64,000 nt of DNA. It comes from Bin52 sp965213935 (GTDB taxonomy: Bacteria > Pseudomonadota > Alphaproteobacteria > Thalassobaculales > Thalassobaculaceae). The translations under genes and the position numbers were made by a program. Below, in pieces: positions 1 through 9,104 of this stretch. Where the stretch lies: positions 1 through 64,000 of the forward strand of contig CBDCAO010000010.1 in NCBI GenBank assembly GCA_965213935.1, in the 5' to 3' direction. The notes beneath the pieces were generated by a model, which worked only from the letters and a program-made list of their open reading frames with translations, was not told the origin of the DNA and ran no database searches. Positions within the stretch are counted from its first letter, which is position 1. Every line of letters begins with the position of its first letter.

Positions 1-549
1 GATCTGCCGACGCCTGAGTTCGGCCCGCAGTTCCTCGATTGCCTGCGCAGTGCGCGCCGCGTGCGGGTGGATCTCCAGCACGGTTTCGAAGATCTCCAGC
101 GCCTGACCGGGGTCGTCGAGCCGGCGGTAGATCTGGCCGAGACCGGACAGGGCACCGAAATGGCGCGGTTCGAGCTGAAGGGTCCGCGCGATGTCGGTGA
201 CCGAGGCTTCGTAGTGGCCCATCATGTAATGGACCGTCGCGCGCTTGTTCCAGCCCTCCGCGTAGTCTGGAGCAATGTCGATGATGTCGGTGAAGGTATC
301 CCGGGCCTTCTGAAGGAGCCTGGCTGCCATGTACCGGATGCCGACGCGCATTCGGGCTTCGACCCGCGGATCGTCATGCTGCTTCCAGATCGCCCAGATC
401 CGCCGTTCGACCCGAAGCCCATCCTTGCGGGTCTCGGCACTGCGAAGTTCGGAAAACAGATCCGGCAGGGCCGGATCGGTCTGGTCCGCAGCGGCGAGGG
501 AGCCGGACAGCAGCAAGACACATCCGATGATGAGACCGAGCGTCTTCAT
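1..549 (-). CDS. Secreted TPR-repeat protein (partial, C-terminus off window)
   Basis: An open frame of 183 codons runs from an ATG at 549 to the window edge without a stop. It begins MKTLGLIIGCVLLLSGSLAA, a clear Sec signal peptide ending near residue 21. The remainder looks like TPR-type helical pairs, for example DYAEGWNKRATVHYMMGHY and HFGALSGLGQIYRRLDDPG, spaced about 34 residues apart. Such periplasmic TPR proteins are scaffolds for protein contacts; no specific partner can be named. The start lies 10 bases after the glcF stop, so it is probably the last gene of the glycolate oxidase transcript. A longer ORF on the opposite strand is its shadow. Confidence 0.8.
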   Translation of the reverse strand, partial: MKTLGLIIGCVLLLSGSLAAADQTDPALPDLFSELRSAETRKDGLRVERRIWAIWKQHDDPRVEARMRVGIRYMAARLLQKARDTFTDIIDIAPDYAEGWNKRATVHYMMGHYEASVTDIARTLQLEPRHFGALSGLGQIYRRLDDPGQALEIFETVLEIHPHAARTAQAIEELRAELRRRQI

Positions 550-558
550 CGCACCAGA

Positions 559-1902
559 CTAGCGTTGCGCTCCCGACGGCGCCATGCCCGATGACGCGGC
601 GACGGCCTGCAGCGACCACGGCTCCGGACCACCGGTCGCCCAGTCGAGCAGCTCGGCGGTATGGACAACCGGAACATCGCATGCATCGGCCAGCTGCGTG
701 ATGCAGCCGATGTTGCCAGTGGCGACGATGTCGGGGGAGGTGGCGGCAATGTGGGCGAGCTTGCGGTCGCGCAGCCGGGTGGCGATGGCGGGCTGAAGCA
801 TGTTGTAGGTACCGGCAGAGCCGCAGCACAGGTGCTTCTCCCGGGGCTCCGTCACCCTGAATCCGGCCTTTTCCAGCAGGTCGACCGGTTCACTGGTGAT
901 CTGCTGGCCGTGCTGCATCGAGCACGCGGAATGGTAGGTGACGGCAAGCCCCGGGACGGTGACCGGCCCGCGCAGTCCCAGCCCGGAAAGGAACTCGGCA
1001 ATGTCGCGGGTCAGGGAGGATATGAACGCCGCCTTCTCCGCGTAGGCCGGATCGTTGCGCAGCATCCAGCCGTAGTCCTTCATGGTGGTGCCGCAACCCG
1101 ACGAGTTCACGATGATGGCGTCGAGTCCCCGACGTGTCGCCTCGTCGGTCCACGCGTCGATGTTGGCGCGAACCGAGCGCAGGGCGTGGCCGGTCTTGCC
1201 CATGTGGTGCGTCGCCGACCCGCAGCAGCCGGCTCCGCGCGTGACCACGACCTCGACACCGTGACGGGTGAGCAGGCGGATGGTGGCCTCGTTGATCTCC
1301 GGTGCCAGCACCCGCTGGGCGCAGCCGGTCAGGAGTGCGACCCGCGCGGTCCGGGTGCCGCACGCCCTGAACACCTGCGGCCGGTCCATCCAGCTCGGTG
1401 GACGGATGGAGGAGGGTGCGAGGTCGAGCATGGCCCTGACCCGTCCCTGCAGCAGGCCCCCGAACAGCGGTGCGAAGGGCTTGGCCAGTACCGCGCCGGC
1501 AAGCGCGAGGCGGAACCGGAACGGCGACGGCAGCAGCCAGGCGAGCAGGGCGCGCATCCACCGGTCCACAAACGGCCGGCGCATTGTTTCCTCGATCCGG
1601 TGCCGGGCCTGGTCGACCAGGTGCATGTAGTGGACGCCGGACGGACAGGTCGTCATGCATGACAGGCAGGACAGGCAACGGTCGATGTGCAGCGCAACCG
1701 TCGGGGTGGCCGGACGATCGTTCTCCAGCATGTCCTTGATCAGGTAGATGCGGCCACGCGGGCTGTCGAGTTCGTCCCCGAGCAGCACGAAGGTGGGGCA
1801 GGTCGCCGTGCACATGCCGCAGTGGACGCAGCTGCGCAGGATGGAGTTGGCAGCCTCGATGTCAGGATCGGCCAGCTGGGCCAACGAAAATGTTGTTTGC
1901 AT
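559..1902 (-). CDS. glcF: Glycolate oxidase iron-sulfur subunit GlcF
   Basis: 447 residues, normal for GlcF. Two 4Fe-4S ferredoxin motifs are visible near the N-terminus (CVHCGMCTATCP at about 25-36 and CLSCLSCMTTCP at about 75-86). They are followed by two cysteine-rich CCG domains (GAGCCGS, and later HSACSMQHG with HLCCGSAGTYN). In the family, GlcF passes electrons from the FAD subunits GlcD and GlcE to the respiratory quinone pool during oxidation of glycolate to glyoxylate, at the inner face of the membrane. It lies downstream of glcD and glcE on the same strand, with an 82-base gap after glcE. Nothing appears broken. Confidence 0.95.
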   Translation of the reverse strand: MQTTFSLAQLADPDIEAANSILRSCVHCGMCTATCPTFVLLGDELDSPRGRIYLIKDMLENDRPATPTVALHIDRCLSCLSCMTTCPSGVHYMHLVDQARHRIEETMRRPFVDRWMRALLAWLLPSPFRFRLALAGAVLAKPFAPLFGGLLQGRVRAMLDLAPSSIRPPSWMDRPQVFRACGTRTARVALLTGCAQRVLAPEINEATIRLLTRHGVEVVVTRGAGCCGSATHHMGKTGHALRSVRANIDAWTDEATRRGLDAIIVNSSGCGTTMKDYGWMLRNDPAYAEKAAFISSLTRDIAEFLSGLGLRGPVTVPGLAVTYHSACSMQHGQQITSEPVDLLEKAGFRVTEPREKHLCCGSAGTYNMLQPAIATRLRDRKLAHIAATSPDIVATGNIGCITQLADACDVPVVHTAELLDWATGGPEPWSLQAVAASSGMAPSGAQR

Positions 1903-1984
1903 GGCGCGGTCTCGTCCCGGTCAGCTGCTGGTTCCAGGCGGGCAGCCGGAGTGGGTGCCCGGTGTCGGTTCTCCTGCCCTGCGG

Positions 1985-3202
1985 CTACACCCCGGTTACC
2001 ATCTTGCCGGGATTGAGGATGCCGCGGGGATCGAAACTCTCCTTGATCCGCCTTGACAGCGCAGCGAGCGGCGCCGGCTGCGGCTGGAACACGGGAACAC
2101 TGCTGCGGATGGCCGCCGGAGCCCGGAACAGGGTCGCATGGCCGCCAAGTCCGGCGACGGCGGCACGGATCACCGAGGCGCCGCAATCGCCGTCCGGCGG
2201 CGTTGACAGCCAGACGAGGCCGCCGGCCCAGTCGAGGAACGCGCCGTGGTCGAGACGATCGGTGAGCCTGCCCAGCAGGAGATGGCCCGAGGACGGCGCC
2301 ACCGAGATTCTCCAGATCACGTGGTTGTCGGGGCAGGGAAGGACGGCTGCATCGCGCACTTCGCGCCAGAACGCGCGTGACTCCTGGCTGCGCAGCACGC
2401 AGGTCTCGCCGCAGTTCTCCAGCAGCTCCCTCAGTTCCCGGCAGTTCTGCTCGACCGACGGTCCGAATCCCTCCAGTCGCAGCGCCGTGATCGCCCCGCC
2501 CGCTCCCGAGACCCCCTCCACCGAGGAAGATGCAGCGGCGCGCCGGGGCAGGTGCGCCGCTCCGGCGACCTCGTGCGGACTCCTCATTGCCGCCGACATC
2601 GCGCCGGTCGCGGTCCTCCCGTCGAGTCCGGACACCAGCACGGTCCATGTCCGTTCCGGCGCCGGCAACACCTTGAAGGTCAGTTCGGTGACGACGGCAA
2701 GCGTGCCCCAGGATCCGCAGACGAGCTTGGACAGGTCATACCCGGTCACGTTCTTGACCACCCGGCCGCCGGAACGGAAGCACTCGCCACGCCCGGACAC
2801 GGCGCTGAAGCCGAGCAGGTGATCGCGGGCCGCTCCCGCCTTGATCCTGCGCGGTCCCGACAGGTTGCAGGCGAAGACGCCGCCGACCGTTCCGCCCCCG
2901 GCGCCCAGCAGCGGACCGGGATCCAGCGGCTCGAAGGCCAGCATCTGGCCGGCATCGTCAAGCGCGCGCTCGATCACCCCGATCGGTGTTGCGGGCGCCG
3001 CCGACATGACCAGTTCCTCGGGCTCATACAGGCCGATGCCCGCGAGTCCGGACAGGTCGAGTGTGTGTTCGGTCTGGAGCGGTCTGCCCAACCCGCGTTT
3101 TGACCCGGAGCCGATGACTTCGAGCGCACTGCCGCTGTCGGCGCACCACGCCACGACATCCCTGGTCTCCGAAGCGCTGGTGGGACGGAAGGTCGAGGAC
3201 AT
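1985..3202 (-). CDS. glcE: Glycolate oxidase FAD-binding subunit GlcE
   Basis: 405 residues from the ATG at 3202, which gives MSSTFRPTSASETRDVV. The frame is open to 3340, but the extra 46 residues overlap the end of glcD and read as out-of-frame glcD, so the inner start is chosen. It has the PCMH-type FAD-binding pattern: EVIGSGSKRGLG, GAGGGTVGGVFACNLSGPRR, and VKNVTGYDLSKLVCGSWGTL. GlcE is the smaller flavoprotein subunit of glycolate oxidase and works only with GlcD and GlcF. Its start is 9 bases after the glcD stop, which fits translational coupling. Confidence 0.93.
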   Translation of the reverse strand: MSSTFRPTSASETRDVVAWCADSGSALEVIGSGSKRGLGRPLQTEHTLDLSGLAGIGLYEPEELVMSAAPATPIGVIERALDDAGQMLAFEPLDPGPLLGAGGGTVGGVFACNLSGPRRIKAGAARDHLLGFSAVSGRGECFRSGGRVVKNVTGYDLSKLVCGSWGTLAVVTELTFKVLPAPERTWTVLVSGLDGRTATGAMSAAMRSPHEVAGAAHLPRRAAASSSVEGVSGAGGAITALRLEGFGPSVEQNCRELRELLENCGETCVLRSQESRAFWREVRDAAVLPCPDNHVIWRISVAPSSGHLLLGRLTDRLDHGAFLDWAGGLVWLSTPPDGDCGASVIRAAVAGLGGHATLFRAPAAIRSSVPVFQPQPAPLAALSRRIKESFDPRGILNPGKMVTGV

Positions 3203-3210
3203 GAGCCCGG

Positions 3211-4698
3211 TCAGAACCTCGGGATGTCCGGGAAGGGGATCTGTCCCCGGTGCACCTGCATGCGCCCGAGTTCGGCACAGCGCCGCAGCTGCGGGAACAC
3301 CTTGCCGGGGTTGAGCAGTCCATCGGGGTCGAAGGCGCACTTCACCCGTTGCTGGTGGTCGAGGTCGACATCAGTGAACATCTCGCCCATGAGATCGCGC
3401 TTCTCCACCCCGACACCATGTTCGCCGGTGAGCACCCCGCCCAGTTCGACGCAGGCCTTCAGGATATCGGCGCCGAAGGCTTCGGCCGCCTCCAGCTGGC
3501 CGGACTGGTTGGCATCGAACAGGATCAGCGGATGCAGGTTGCCGTCACCGGCGTGGAACACGTTGGCGACGGCCAGACCGTGGTGGCGCGACATCTGCGA
3601 CATGCGGCGCAGCATCTCGGGAAGCATCCTGCGCGGGATGGTCCCGTCCATGCACATGTAGTCGGGCGCGATCCTGCCGACGGCAGGAAACGCCGCCTTG
3701 CGGCCGGCCCAGAACCGGTTGCGTTCGGCCTCGCTCTCGCTGACCCTGATCGAGGTTGCGCCGTTGGCCTCGGCGAGTTCGCGTACCCGGCTGATCAGGT
3801 GATCGACCTCGACGCCCGGCCCGTCGAGTTCGACGATCAGGAGCGCGGCCGCGTCGCGCGGATAACCGGCCTGAACGAAGTCCTCGGTGGCGTTGATGGC
3901 CGGGTTGTCCATCATTTCCATGCCGCCGGGGATGATCCCGGCGCCGATCACGCCGGCAACGCAGGCGCCTGCCGCCTCGCTGTCGGGAAATCCGACCAGG
4001 ACGGCGCGTGCGGTGCTTGGCTTGCGCAGGATCCGCACCGTTACCTCGGTGACCACGCCGAGCAGGCCCTCGGAACCGGTCATGAGACCCATGAGGTCGT
4101 AGCCCTCGGAGTCGAGGTGCTTGCCCCCGAGCGTGATCACCTCGCCCTCGATGGTCACGAAGGTCAGCCCGAGCAGGTTGTTGGTCGTCAGGCCGTACTT
4201 CAGGCAGTGCACGCCGCCGGAGTTTTCCGCAACATTGCCCCCGATCGAGCAGGCGATCTGGCTGGACGGGTCGGGCGCGTAGTAGAATCCCGCGTCTTCG
4301 ACTGCGTGGGTGATGCCAAGGTTTGTGACACCCGGCTGCGTGACCACCGCCCGGTTGTCGTAATCGATCTCGAGGATGCGGTTGAACTTGCCCAGGCCGA
4401 GCAGGACGCCGTCGGCAAGTGGCAGCGCGCCGCCCGACAGCGAGGTCCCGGCTCCCCTGGGGACCACCTTGATGCCGTGGTCGGAGCAGTAGCGCAGGAT
4501 GGCGGCCACCTGTTCGGTGGTCTCGGGCAGGACCACGATCATCGGCATCTGCCGGTAGACCGACAGCGCGTCGGATTCGTACACCCGCATCCCGGTTTCG
4601 TCGGCGATGACGCCTTCGCCGGGTACGATGTCGCTGAGCCGGGCCACGATCTCGTCGCGCCGCGCGATCACCGACTGGTCGGGTCTGGGCATCAGCAT
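3211..4698 (-). CDS. glcD: Glycolate oxidase catalytic FAD subunit GlcD
   Basis: 495 residues, typical length. The FAD-binding PCMH domain shows PRGAGTSLSGGALPL near residue 80, then SSQIACSIGGNVAENSGG and GLTTNNLLGLTFVT, and the FAD-oxidase C-terminal domain contains NVFHAGDGNLHPLI and TGEHGVGVEKRDLMG. These are hallmarks of the GlcD/D-lactate dehydrogenase family that oxidises 2-hydroxy acids. With glcE and glcF directly downstream, glycolate is the likely substrate. It is the first gene of the operon; rpmJ lies about 107 bases upstream on the same strand. An alternative ATG two codons in (MPRPDQS) is possible. Confidence 0.95.
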   Translation of the reverse strand: MLMPRPDQSVIARRDEIVARLSDIVPGEGVIADETGMRVYESDALSVYRQMPMIVVLPETTEQVAAILRYCSDHGIKVVPRGAGTSLSGGALPLADGVLLGLGKFNRILEIDYDNRAVVTQPGVTNLGITHAVEDAGFYYAPDPSSQIACSIGGNVAENSGGVHCLKYGLTTNNLLGLTFVTIEGEVITLGGKHLDSEGYDLMGLMTGSEGLLGVVTEVTVRILRKPSTARAVLVGFPDSEAAGACVAGVIGAGIIPGGMEMMDNPAINATEDFVQAGYPRDAAALLIVELDGPGVEVDHLISRVRELAEANGATSIRVSESEAERNRFWAGRKAAFPAVGRIAPDYMCMDGTIPRRMLPEMLRRMSQMSRHHGLAVANVFHAGDGNLHPLILFDANQSGQLEAAEAFGADILKACVELGGVLTGEHGVGVEKRDLMGEMFTDVDLDHQQRVKCAFDPDGLLNPGKVFPQLRRCAELGRMQVHRGQIPFPDIPRF

Positions 4699-4804
4699 CC
4701 GGCACTCCTCCGGATACCAGGAGCGGAAGGACGGATCACGATAGTTGCACGCCCGGGGCCGGGGGCGCCACCCTGTCGCGGGCCTCGCGTCGGAAGACGG
4801 CGGT

Positions 4805-4930
4805 TCAGCCCTGGCGGGCCTTGAAGCGCGGATTGGTCTTGTTGATCACGTAGACGCGACCCTTGCGCCGCACCACCCGGCAGTTCCTGTCACGCTTCTT
4901 CAGGGTCTTGAGCGAGTTTGCGACTTTCAT
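4805..4930 (-). CDS. rpmJ: 50S ribosomal protein L36
   Basis: A 41-residue protein starting MKVANSLKTLKKRDRNCRVV and ending NPRFKARQG. This is the long bacterial L36 form common in alphaproteobacteria, without the four zinc cysteines of the short form. L36 is a small basic protein of the large ribosomal subunit. The gene stands alone here, as it often does in this class, between the YheT-type hydrolase and glcD. It is too short for simple ORF filters. Start and stop are unambiguous. Confidence 0.95.
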   Translation of the reverse strand: MKVANSLKTLKKRDRNCRVVRRKGRVYVINKTNPRFKARQG

Positions 4931-5069
4931 GGGGCTGGTCCTGCTGATGAATGGGCGGCAACCTAGCCAGCGACCCCGCAGCTGTCAATGCTGGCGCGGG
5001 AACAACCCGCCGGCGGGGCCGTACAGGGTCTCGGCTGAAAACCTCCGGCAGGTCGTGATCACCCGTCCC

Positions 5070-6131
5070 TTACCGTGCCTGCCGCAGTGTCCTGCAGTCG
5101 CCGCGGACGTGCCGGTCAGGCAGAGACCGCCGGAAGTGGATCGCCGCCACCCGGTCGTGCCAGCGGCCGGGACCGGTGTCGTGGAACCCGACGTGGCCGC
5201 CGGAGCGGGGCAGCAGGGCGGAGACATGCTCAAGGCGTGTCCAGTCGACTTCCCGGTAGGCCCGGACCGGAATCCACGGGTCGTTGCAGGCGTGGATCAG
5301 GAGCACGGGAACCGTGATTCCTTCAAGGAACTGCCGGGCGGAACAGCGCCGGTAGTAGTCGGCGGCGCCCGCGAACCCGAAGCGGGGAGCGATGAAGGTC
5401 TCGTCGAACTCGACCACGGTCCGGGAATTCGCCACCGCCCGGATCTCCCCGGGGTCGAGGTCACGAAGGGCCATGGTGTCCGCCTTCATGTGGCGCAGCA
5501 GCCAGCGGTGATAGGGCCGGTTGCGCAAGCGCAGGAACTGCCGGGCGGTGTCAGCGAGCGCGATCGGGGCTGAGACCGTGACCGCGGCCAGGACCGGACC
5601 GGCTTCGGACCGGGTGGCGAGCAGCCTGAGCAGCATGTTGCCAGCGAGCGAGAATGCGATGATCAGGACCGGGCCCCGGGTGAGGGGGTCGCGCTGGAGC
5701 TGTGCGAGGACCGCGGCGAGATCCTCGGAGCGGCCGGCATGGTAGGTCTGCCTGCAATGCGGCCGGGTCGGAACCGACCCGCGCAGGTTGAGCCGCAGCA
5801 CAGGGTGACCGAGCGAGACGAAATGTCTCGCCGACTCCAGCATGTAGGCACTGCTCTCGCACCCTGCCAGTCCGTGCACGAGCAGAACCAGCGGAGCCCG
5901 GCTTCCAGGGCCGGACGAAACATCGAGAAGCCCGTTGAGACGGTCACCGGTGCCATCCTCCATCGGGAACTCGAGCCTGCGGGTTATGGCCGTGACCCGG
6001 GGCGAGACGTTCAGAAAGGAGTTCCGGAGCGTCTGCAGATCGCCGCCGAGCCACGGAAACCGCGGCCGGAACGGCGGAAACTCCGCGCCGGCATCCTCCC
6101 GCGATCGTCGGTGCCCGGGAACCGGGTTCAT
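5070..6131 (-). CDS. YheT/EMB8-family alpha/beta hydrolase
   Basis: 353 residues from the ATG at 6131 (MNPVPGHRRSRED); the frame is open further upstream but that part has no family character. The family signature is clear: FPPFRPRFPWLGGDLQTL, LLVHGLAGCESSAYM, and LRLNLRGSVPTRP. The nucleophile elbow reads AFSLAGN instead of the usual GFSLGGN, so the serine is kept while flanking glycines are alanines. The acid and base residues are probably in HACNDPWIPV and SGGHVGFHD. YheT-like proteins are cytoplasmic esterases with poorly known substrates. It faces the vapBC-like pair across a short divergent gap. Confidence 0.85.
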   Translation of the reverse strand: MNPVPGHRRSREDAGAEFPPFRPRFPWLGGDLQTLRNSFLNVSPRVTAITRRLEFPMEDGTGDRLNGLLDVSSGPGSRAPLVLLVHGLAGCESSAYMLESARHFVSLGHPVLRLNLRGSVPTRPHCRQTYHAGRSEDLAAVLAQLQRDPLTRGPVLIIAFSLAGNMLLRLLATRSEAGPVLAAVTVSAPIALADTARQFLRLRNRPYHRWLLRHMKADTMALRDLDPGEIRAVANSRTVVEFDETFIAPRFGFAGAADYYRRCSARQFLEGITVPVLLIHACNDPWIPVRAYREVDWTRLEHVSALLPRSGGHVGFHDTGPGRWHDRVAAIHFRRSLPDRHVRGDCRTLRQAR

Positions 6132-6267
6132 TGACCTGCTCCTGCAAGTTGCCGCGATGGCGAGGATAGCGCGCTCCGGCGCGTCCGTCCTGTTCCTGCC
6201 CGCAATGACCGGGGTTGCCGCGGAAGCAAGTCTGGTACGTATATCCGGCCATAAACTGGATGTTGTC

Positions 6268-6570
6268 GTGACCACTGCCGCACAGCAAAGGGCGAACAGG
6301 AACTACCGCGCGCGTTTGGAGCAGCGTGGCGTCAGGCGATTCGAGGTGATGGCCCTCGAAACCGACCGGGATCTGCTGCGTCGCCTGGCACGCCGCCTGG
6401 CCGAAGACGGGCCGGAAGCGGACCGGGCGCGGGCTGCGGTCAAGGTGCTGGTCGCGGATGAGCCGCCAAGACCCGGCGGGATTCTCGCAGCGCTACGTCG
6501 CTCGCCGCTGGTCGGGGCCGATGTCGACCTTTCGCGGCCGCGTGTCGCTGGGTGCAGGGTCGACCTTTGA
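6268..6570 (+). CDS. Type II toxin-antitoxin antitoxin, VapB-like partner of the adjacent PIN toxin
   Basis: About 100 residues from a GTG at 6268 (VTTAAQQRANRNYRARLEQRGVRR). It is highly charged and helical, ending PLVGADVDLSRPRVAGCRVDL, a C-terminal tail seen in antitoxins encoded just before PIN-domain toxins. The last bases overlap the TTG start of the toxin, the usual coupling for such pairs. The antitoxin normally binds its toxin and represses its own promoter. Here the toxin gene is broken, so the antitoxin is an orphan. An in-frame extension upstream exists but overlaps the divergent yheT region. The start codon is the least certain point. Confidence 0.65.
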   Translation: MTTAAQQRANRNYRARLEQRGVRRFEVMALETDRDLLRRLARRLAEDGPEADRARAAVKVLVADEPPRPGGILAALRRSPLVGADVDLSRPRVAGCRVDL

Positions 6571-6688
6571 CGCGCTACCTGCTCGACACCAGTATCATCA
6601 GTAACGCCGTCAAGCCGCGGCCGCCCGCACGTCTGCTCGACTGGTTGGCGGCGCAGCGGGACGAGGACCTGTTTGTCGCCTCGCTAAC

Positions 6689-8780
6689 CGGAACTTCACA
6701 CGGGGATTTTGGGCACAACCTTCTGAAAAGCAAAGGGAATTTGCGACCCAGAGGCCCTGTAGATGGATTTTTGTTGCCATAACGTGCGCAGAGGTGGAGT
6801 CCGGCGCATCCGGCGAGCGGTCCCACGGGGGTTGAACGAGGGCGCAATATTTTTTTCGATTTTCGGCTTGACATCATAGAGCGGGTCGGGAGGATGTCCT
6901 CCGGACAGTTCCCATAACGGATGCCCGCCATGGCCTTCAACATCGAATCCGTCCCCAACCAGGCCGGAAAGCCCGCAATCCTGCTGCGCCAGGCATGGCG
7001 GGAGGGAAAGCGGATCCGCAAGAAGACCATCGCCAACTTCTCGAAGTTGCCGCCGGAGATCGTCGAGGGTTTCCGGGCCGTGCTCAAGGGCGCCGTCACC
7101 GTCAGCGACGTCGGCGACCTCATGCAGGTGGAGCGCTCCCTCCTGCATGGACATGTCGCCGCCGTCCTGGGCACCGCGCGCAATCTCGGCCTGGAGCGCA
7201 TGCTTCACCGGACCCGCAGCCGCGAGCGCCAGCTGGCGCTGGCCGCCGTCGTCTCGCGGGTGCTGTCGCCCGATTCCAAGCTCGCCACCGCCCGGCGGCT
7301 GTCGCCCGAGACCGCGACGAGCAGCCTTGGCGCCCTGCTCGGGCTCGGTCCCGTCGCCGGCAACGAGGTGCTCGCCATGCTCGACTGGCTGCTGAAGCGC
7401 CAGGTCTGGATCGAGAGGAGCCTGGCCAACCGGCACCTGAAGGACGGAACGCTCATCCTGTATGACGTCTCCTCGAGCTCCCTGGAGGGAACCTGCTGCC
7501 CGCTCGCGGCCTTCGGCCACAACCGTGACGCGAAGAGGGGCAAGAAGCAGATCGTGTTCGGGATGCTCTGCGCCTGCGACGGCTGCCCGGTTGCGGTGGA
7601 GGTGTTCTGCGGAAACACCGCGGACCCGTCGACGGTGGCGTCGCAGGTAAACAGGATCCGCACGCGCTTCGGCATCGAGCGCGTGGCGCTCGTGGGCGAC
7701 CGTGGGATGCTCACCACGGCGCGGATCCGCGAGGACATCGAGCCGGCGGGGCTCGACTGGGTCTCGGCGCTGAAGACGCAGGACATCCGCACACTCCTGA
7801 AGGAGGGTGCGGACGGCGCCCCGGCGCCGCTTGTGCCCGAGGCGCTGGTTCCCGACGCGGTGGCCGAGGTCACGGGCCCGGACTTCCCCGGCGAGCGGCT
7901 GATGGTCTGCATGAACCCCCGGCTGCGGCAGGAACGGGCGCGCAAGCGCGCGGACCTGCTTCAGGCCACCGAGGAGGCGCTGGCGAGGATCGCGAGGTCG
8001 GTGCGCTCGGGCCGGCTGAAGGGCCGGGAGAGCATCGAGCGCCGGGTGGGCAGGGACATCAACCGTCGCAAGGTCGGCAAGCACATCGAGGTCGACGTGA
8101 CCGACAACGCCATCTCCTGGCGCCGGCGGGCGGAGCGGATCGCCGCCGAGACCAGGCTCGACGGCGTCTGCGTCATCCGCACCAGCCTGAATTCCGCCTC
8201 CATGGGCGCAGTCGAAGCCGTGGAGGCATACAAGTGCCTCGCCGGCGTGGAGCGTGCGTTCCGCAACGCCAGGAGCGACCTGCGGATCCGTCCGGTCTCC
8301 GTCTACTCCCCCGACCATGTCCGCGCGCACGTGTTCCTGTGCATGCTGGCCCTGCATGTCGAATGGCACATGCGCCGGCGCCTCGCGCCGCTCCTGTTCG
8401 AGGACGACGACCGTGCAGGCGCCCGCGCGCAGCGGAACTCGCCGGTGGAGAAGGCCCGGCCCTCGGAATCCGCCCGGCGGAAGGCCGCCACAAAACGCAC
8501 CGCAGACGACCTGCCCGCCCACAGCTTCCGTACCCTGCTCGACGATCTCTCGGGGATGGTGCTGAACCAGCTGCGCCTGCCGGGCCATGGCGAAAGCCTG
8601 CTGTCCGTCGTCACCAGGCCCACCCCGGTCCAGAAACGGGCGTTCCAGCTTCTCGGAGTGAACCCTGACCACAACCTTCCCATGAGACTGACAGGGTGAC
8701 CAGCGGCCGCAGGGCCAAAAAATCCATGAAAAACCGGTGGTGGGTCATGGATCCCTTCTTCAGATCCCCCTGAAGTTCCG
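6689..8780 (+). mobile_element. IS1634-family insertion sequence, complete, inserted in vapC
   Basis: The left end reads CGGAACTTCA at 6689-6698 and the right end is its exact inverse, TGAAGTTCCG, at 8771-8780. A 6-base direct repeat GCTAAC flanks it at 6683-6688 and 8781-8786, and the interrupted vapC frame continues precisely across the join. The element is 2,092 bases long and contains a single transposase gene. Intact ends, an intact transposase and a perfect target duplication point to recent insertion. Family assignment rests on the transposase; target duplications of 5-6 bases suit IS1634-type elements. Confidence 0.92.
6921..8699 (+). CDS. IS1634-family transposase
   Basis: 592 residues, full length for the family. 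It begins MPAMAFNIESVPNQAGKPAI and contains a DDE-type catalytic core: YDVSSSSLEGTCCPLAAFGH with the first aspartate, RVALVGDRGMLT with the second, and YKCLAGVERAFRNARSDLRI with the glutamate. After the core comes VHVFLCMLAL-type sequence (actual: RAHVFLCMLALHVEWHM) typical of IS1634 C-termini. It would catalyse excision and integration of its own element. The start at 6921 may be replaced by the ATG at 6930. No frameshift is visible, so the enzyme is probably active. A 658-residue antisense frame over this gene is a codon-usage shadow. Confidence 0.93.
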   Translation: MPAMAFNIESVPNQAGKPAILLRQAWREGKRIRKKTIANFSKLPPEIVEGFRAVLKGAVTVSDVGDLMQVERSLLHGHVAAVLGTARNLGLERMLHRTRSRERQLALAAVVSRVLSPDSKLATARRLSPETATSSLGALLGLGPVAGNEVLAMLDWLLKRQVWIERSLANRHLKDGTLILYDVSSSSLEGTCCPLAAFGHNRDAKRGKKQIVFGMLCACDGCPVAVEVFCGNTADPSTVASQVNRIRTRFGIERVALVGDRGMLTTARIREDIEPAGLDWVSALKTQDIRTLLKEGADGAPAPLVPEALVPDAVAEVTGPDFPGERLMVCMNPRLRQERARKRADLLQATEEALARIARSVRSGRLKGRESIERRVGRDINRRKVGKHIEVDVTDNAISWRRRAERIAAETRLDGVCVIRTSLNSASMGAVEAVEAYKCLAGVERAFRNARSDLRIRPVSVYSPDHVRAHVFLCMLALHVEWHMRRRLAPLLFEDDDRAGARAQRNSPVEKARPSESARRKAATKRTADDLPAHSFRTLLDDLSGMVLNQLRLPGHGESLLSVVTRPTPVQKRAFQLLGVNPDHNLPMRLTG

Positions 8781-9104
8781 GCTAACCATCGCTGAAATTC
8801 GGCGCGGTATTCTGGAAGCGCCCGGCGGCCGGAAGAGGGACGACCTTGAAGCCTGGTTCACAGGCGAACAGGGACCACGGGCCCCTTTTTTCGAGCGAAT
8901 ACTGTCGTTCGATGATAGGGCCGGCCTGATCTGGGCTCGCCTGATGGCGGAAGGCAAAGCCGAAGGCTGACCGCGCAGCGCTCTCGACATGATCCTCGCC
9001 GCGGTGGCGGAGGCGAACGATTGCGTGATGGTGACGGGCAATGAAAGAGACTTCAGGGGACTTCAGATCTTCAACCCCTTACGGCATGAAGTGGAGGGGA
9101 AAGA

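Noticed and set aside
1985..3340. Longer GlcE start at 3340
   Set aside because: The extra 46 residues overlap the glcD coding end in another frame and lack GlcE similarity; the ATG at 3202 fits the family.
6696..8672. 658-codon minus-strand frame across the IS1634 transposase
   Set aside because: It is antisense to a transposase with complete catalytic motifs and has no domain of its own; long shadow frames are expected at this GC content.
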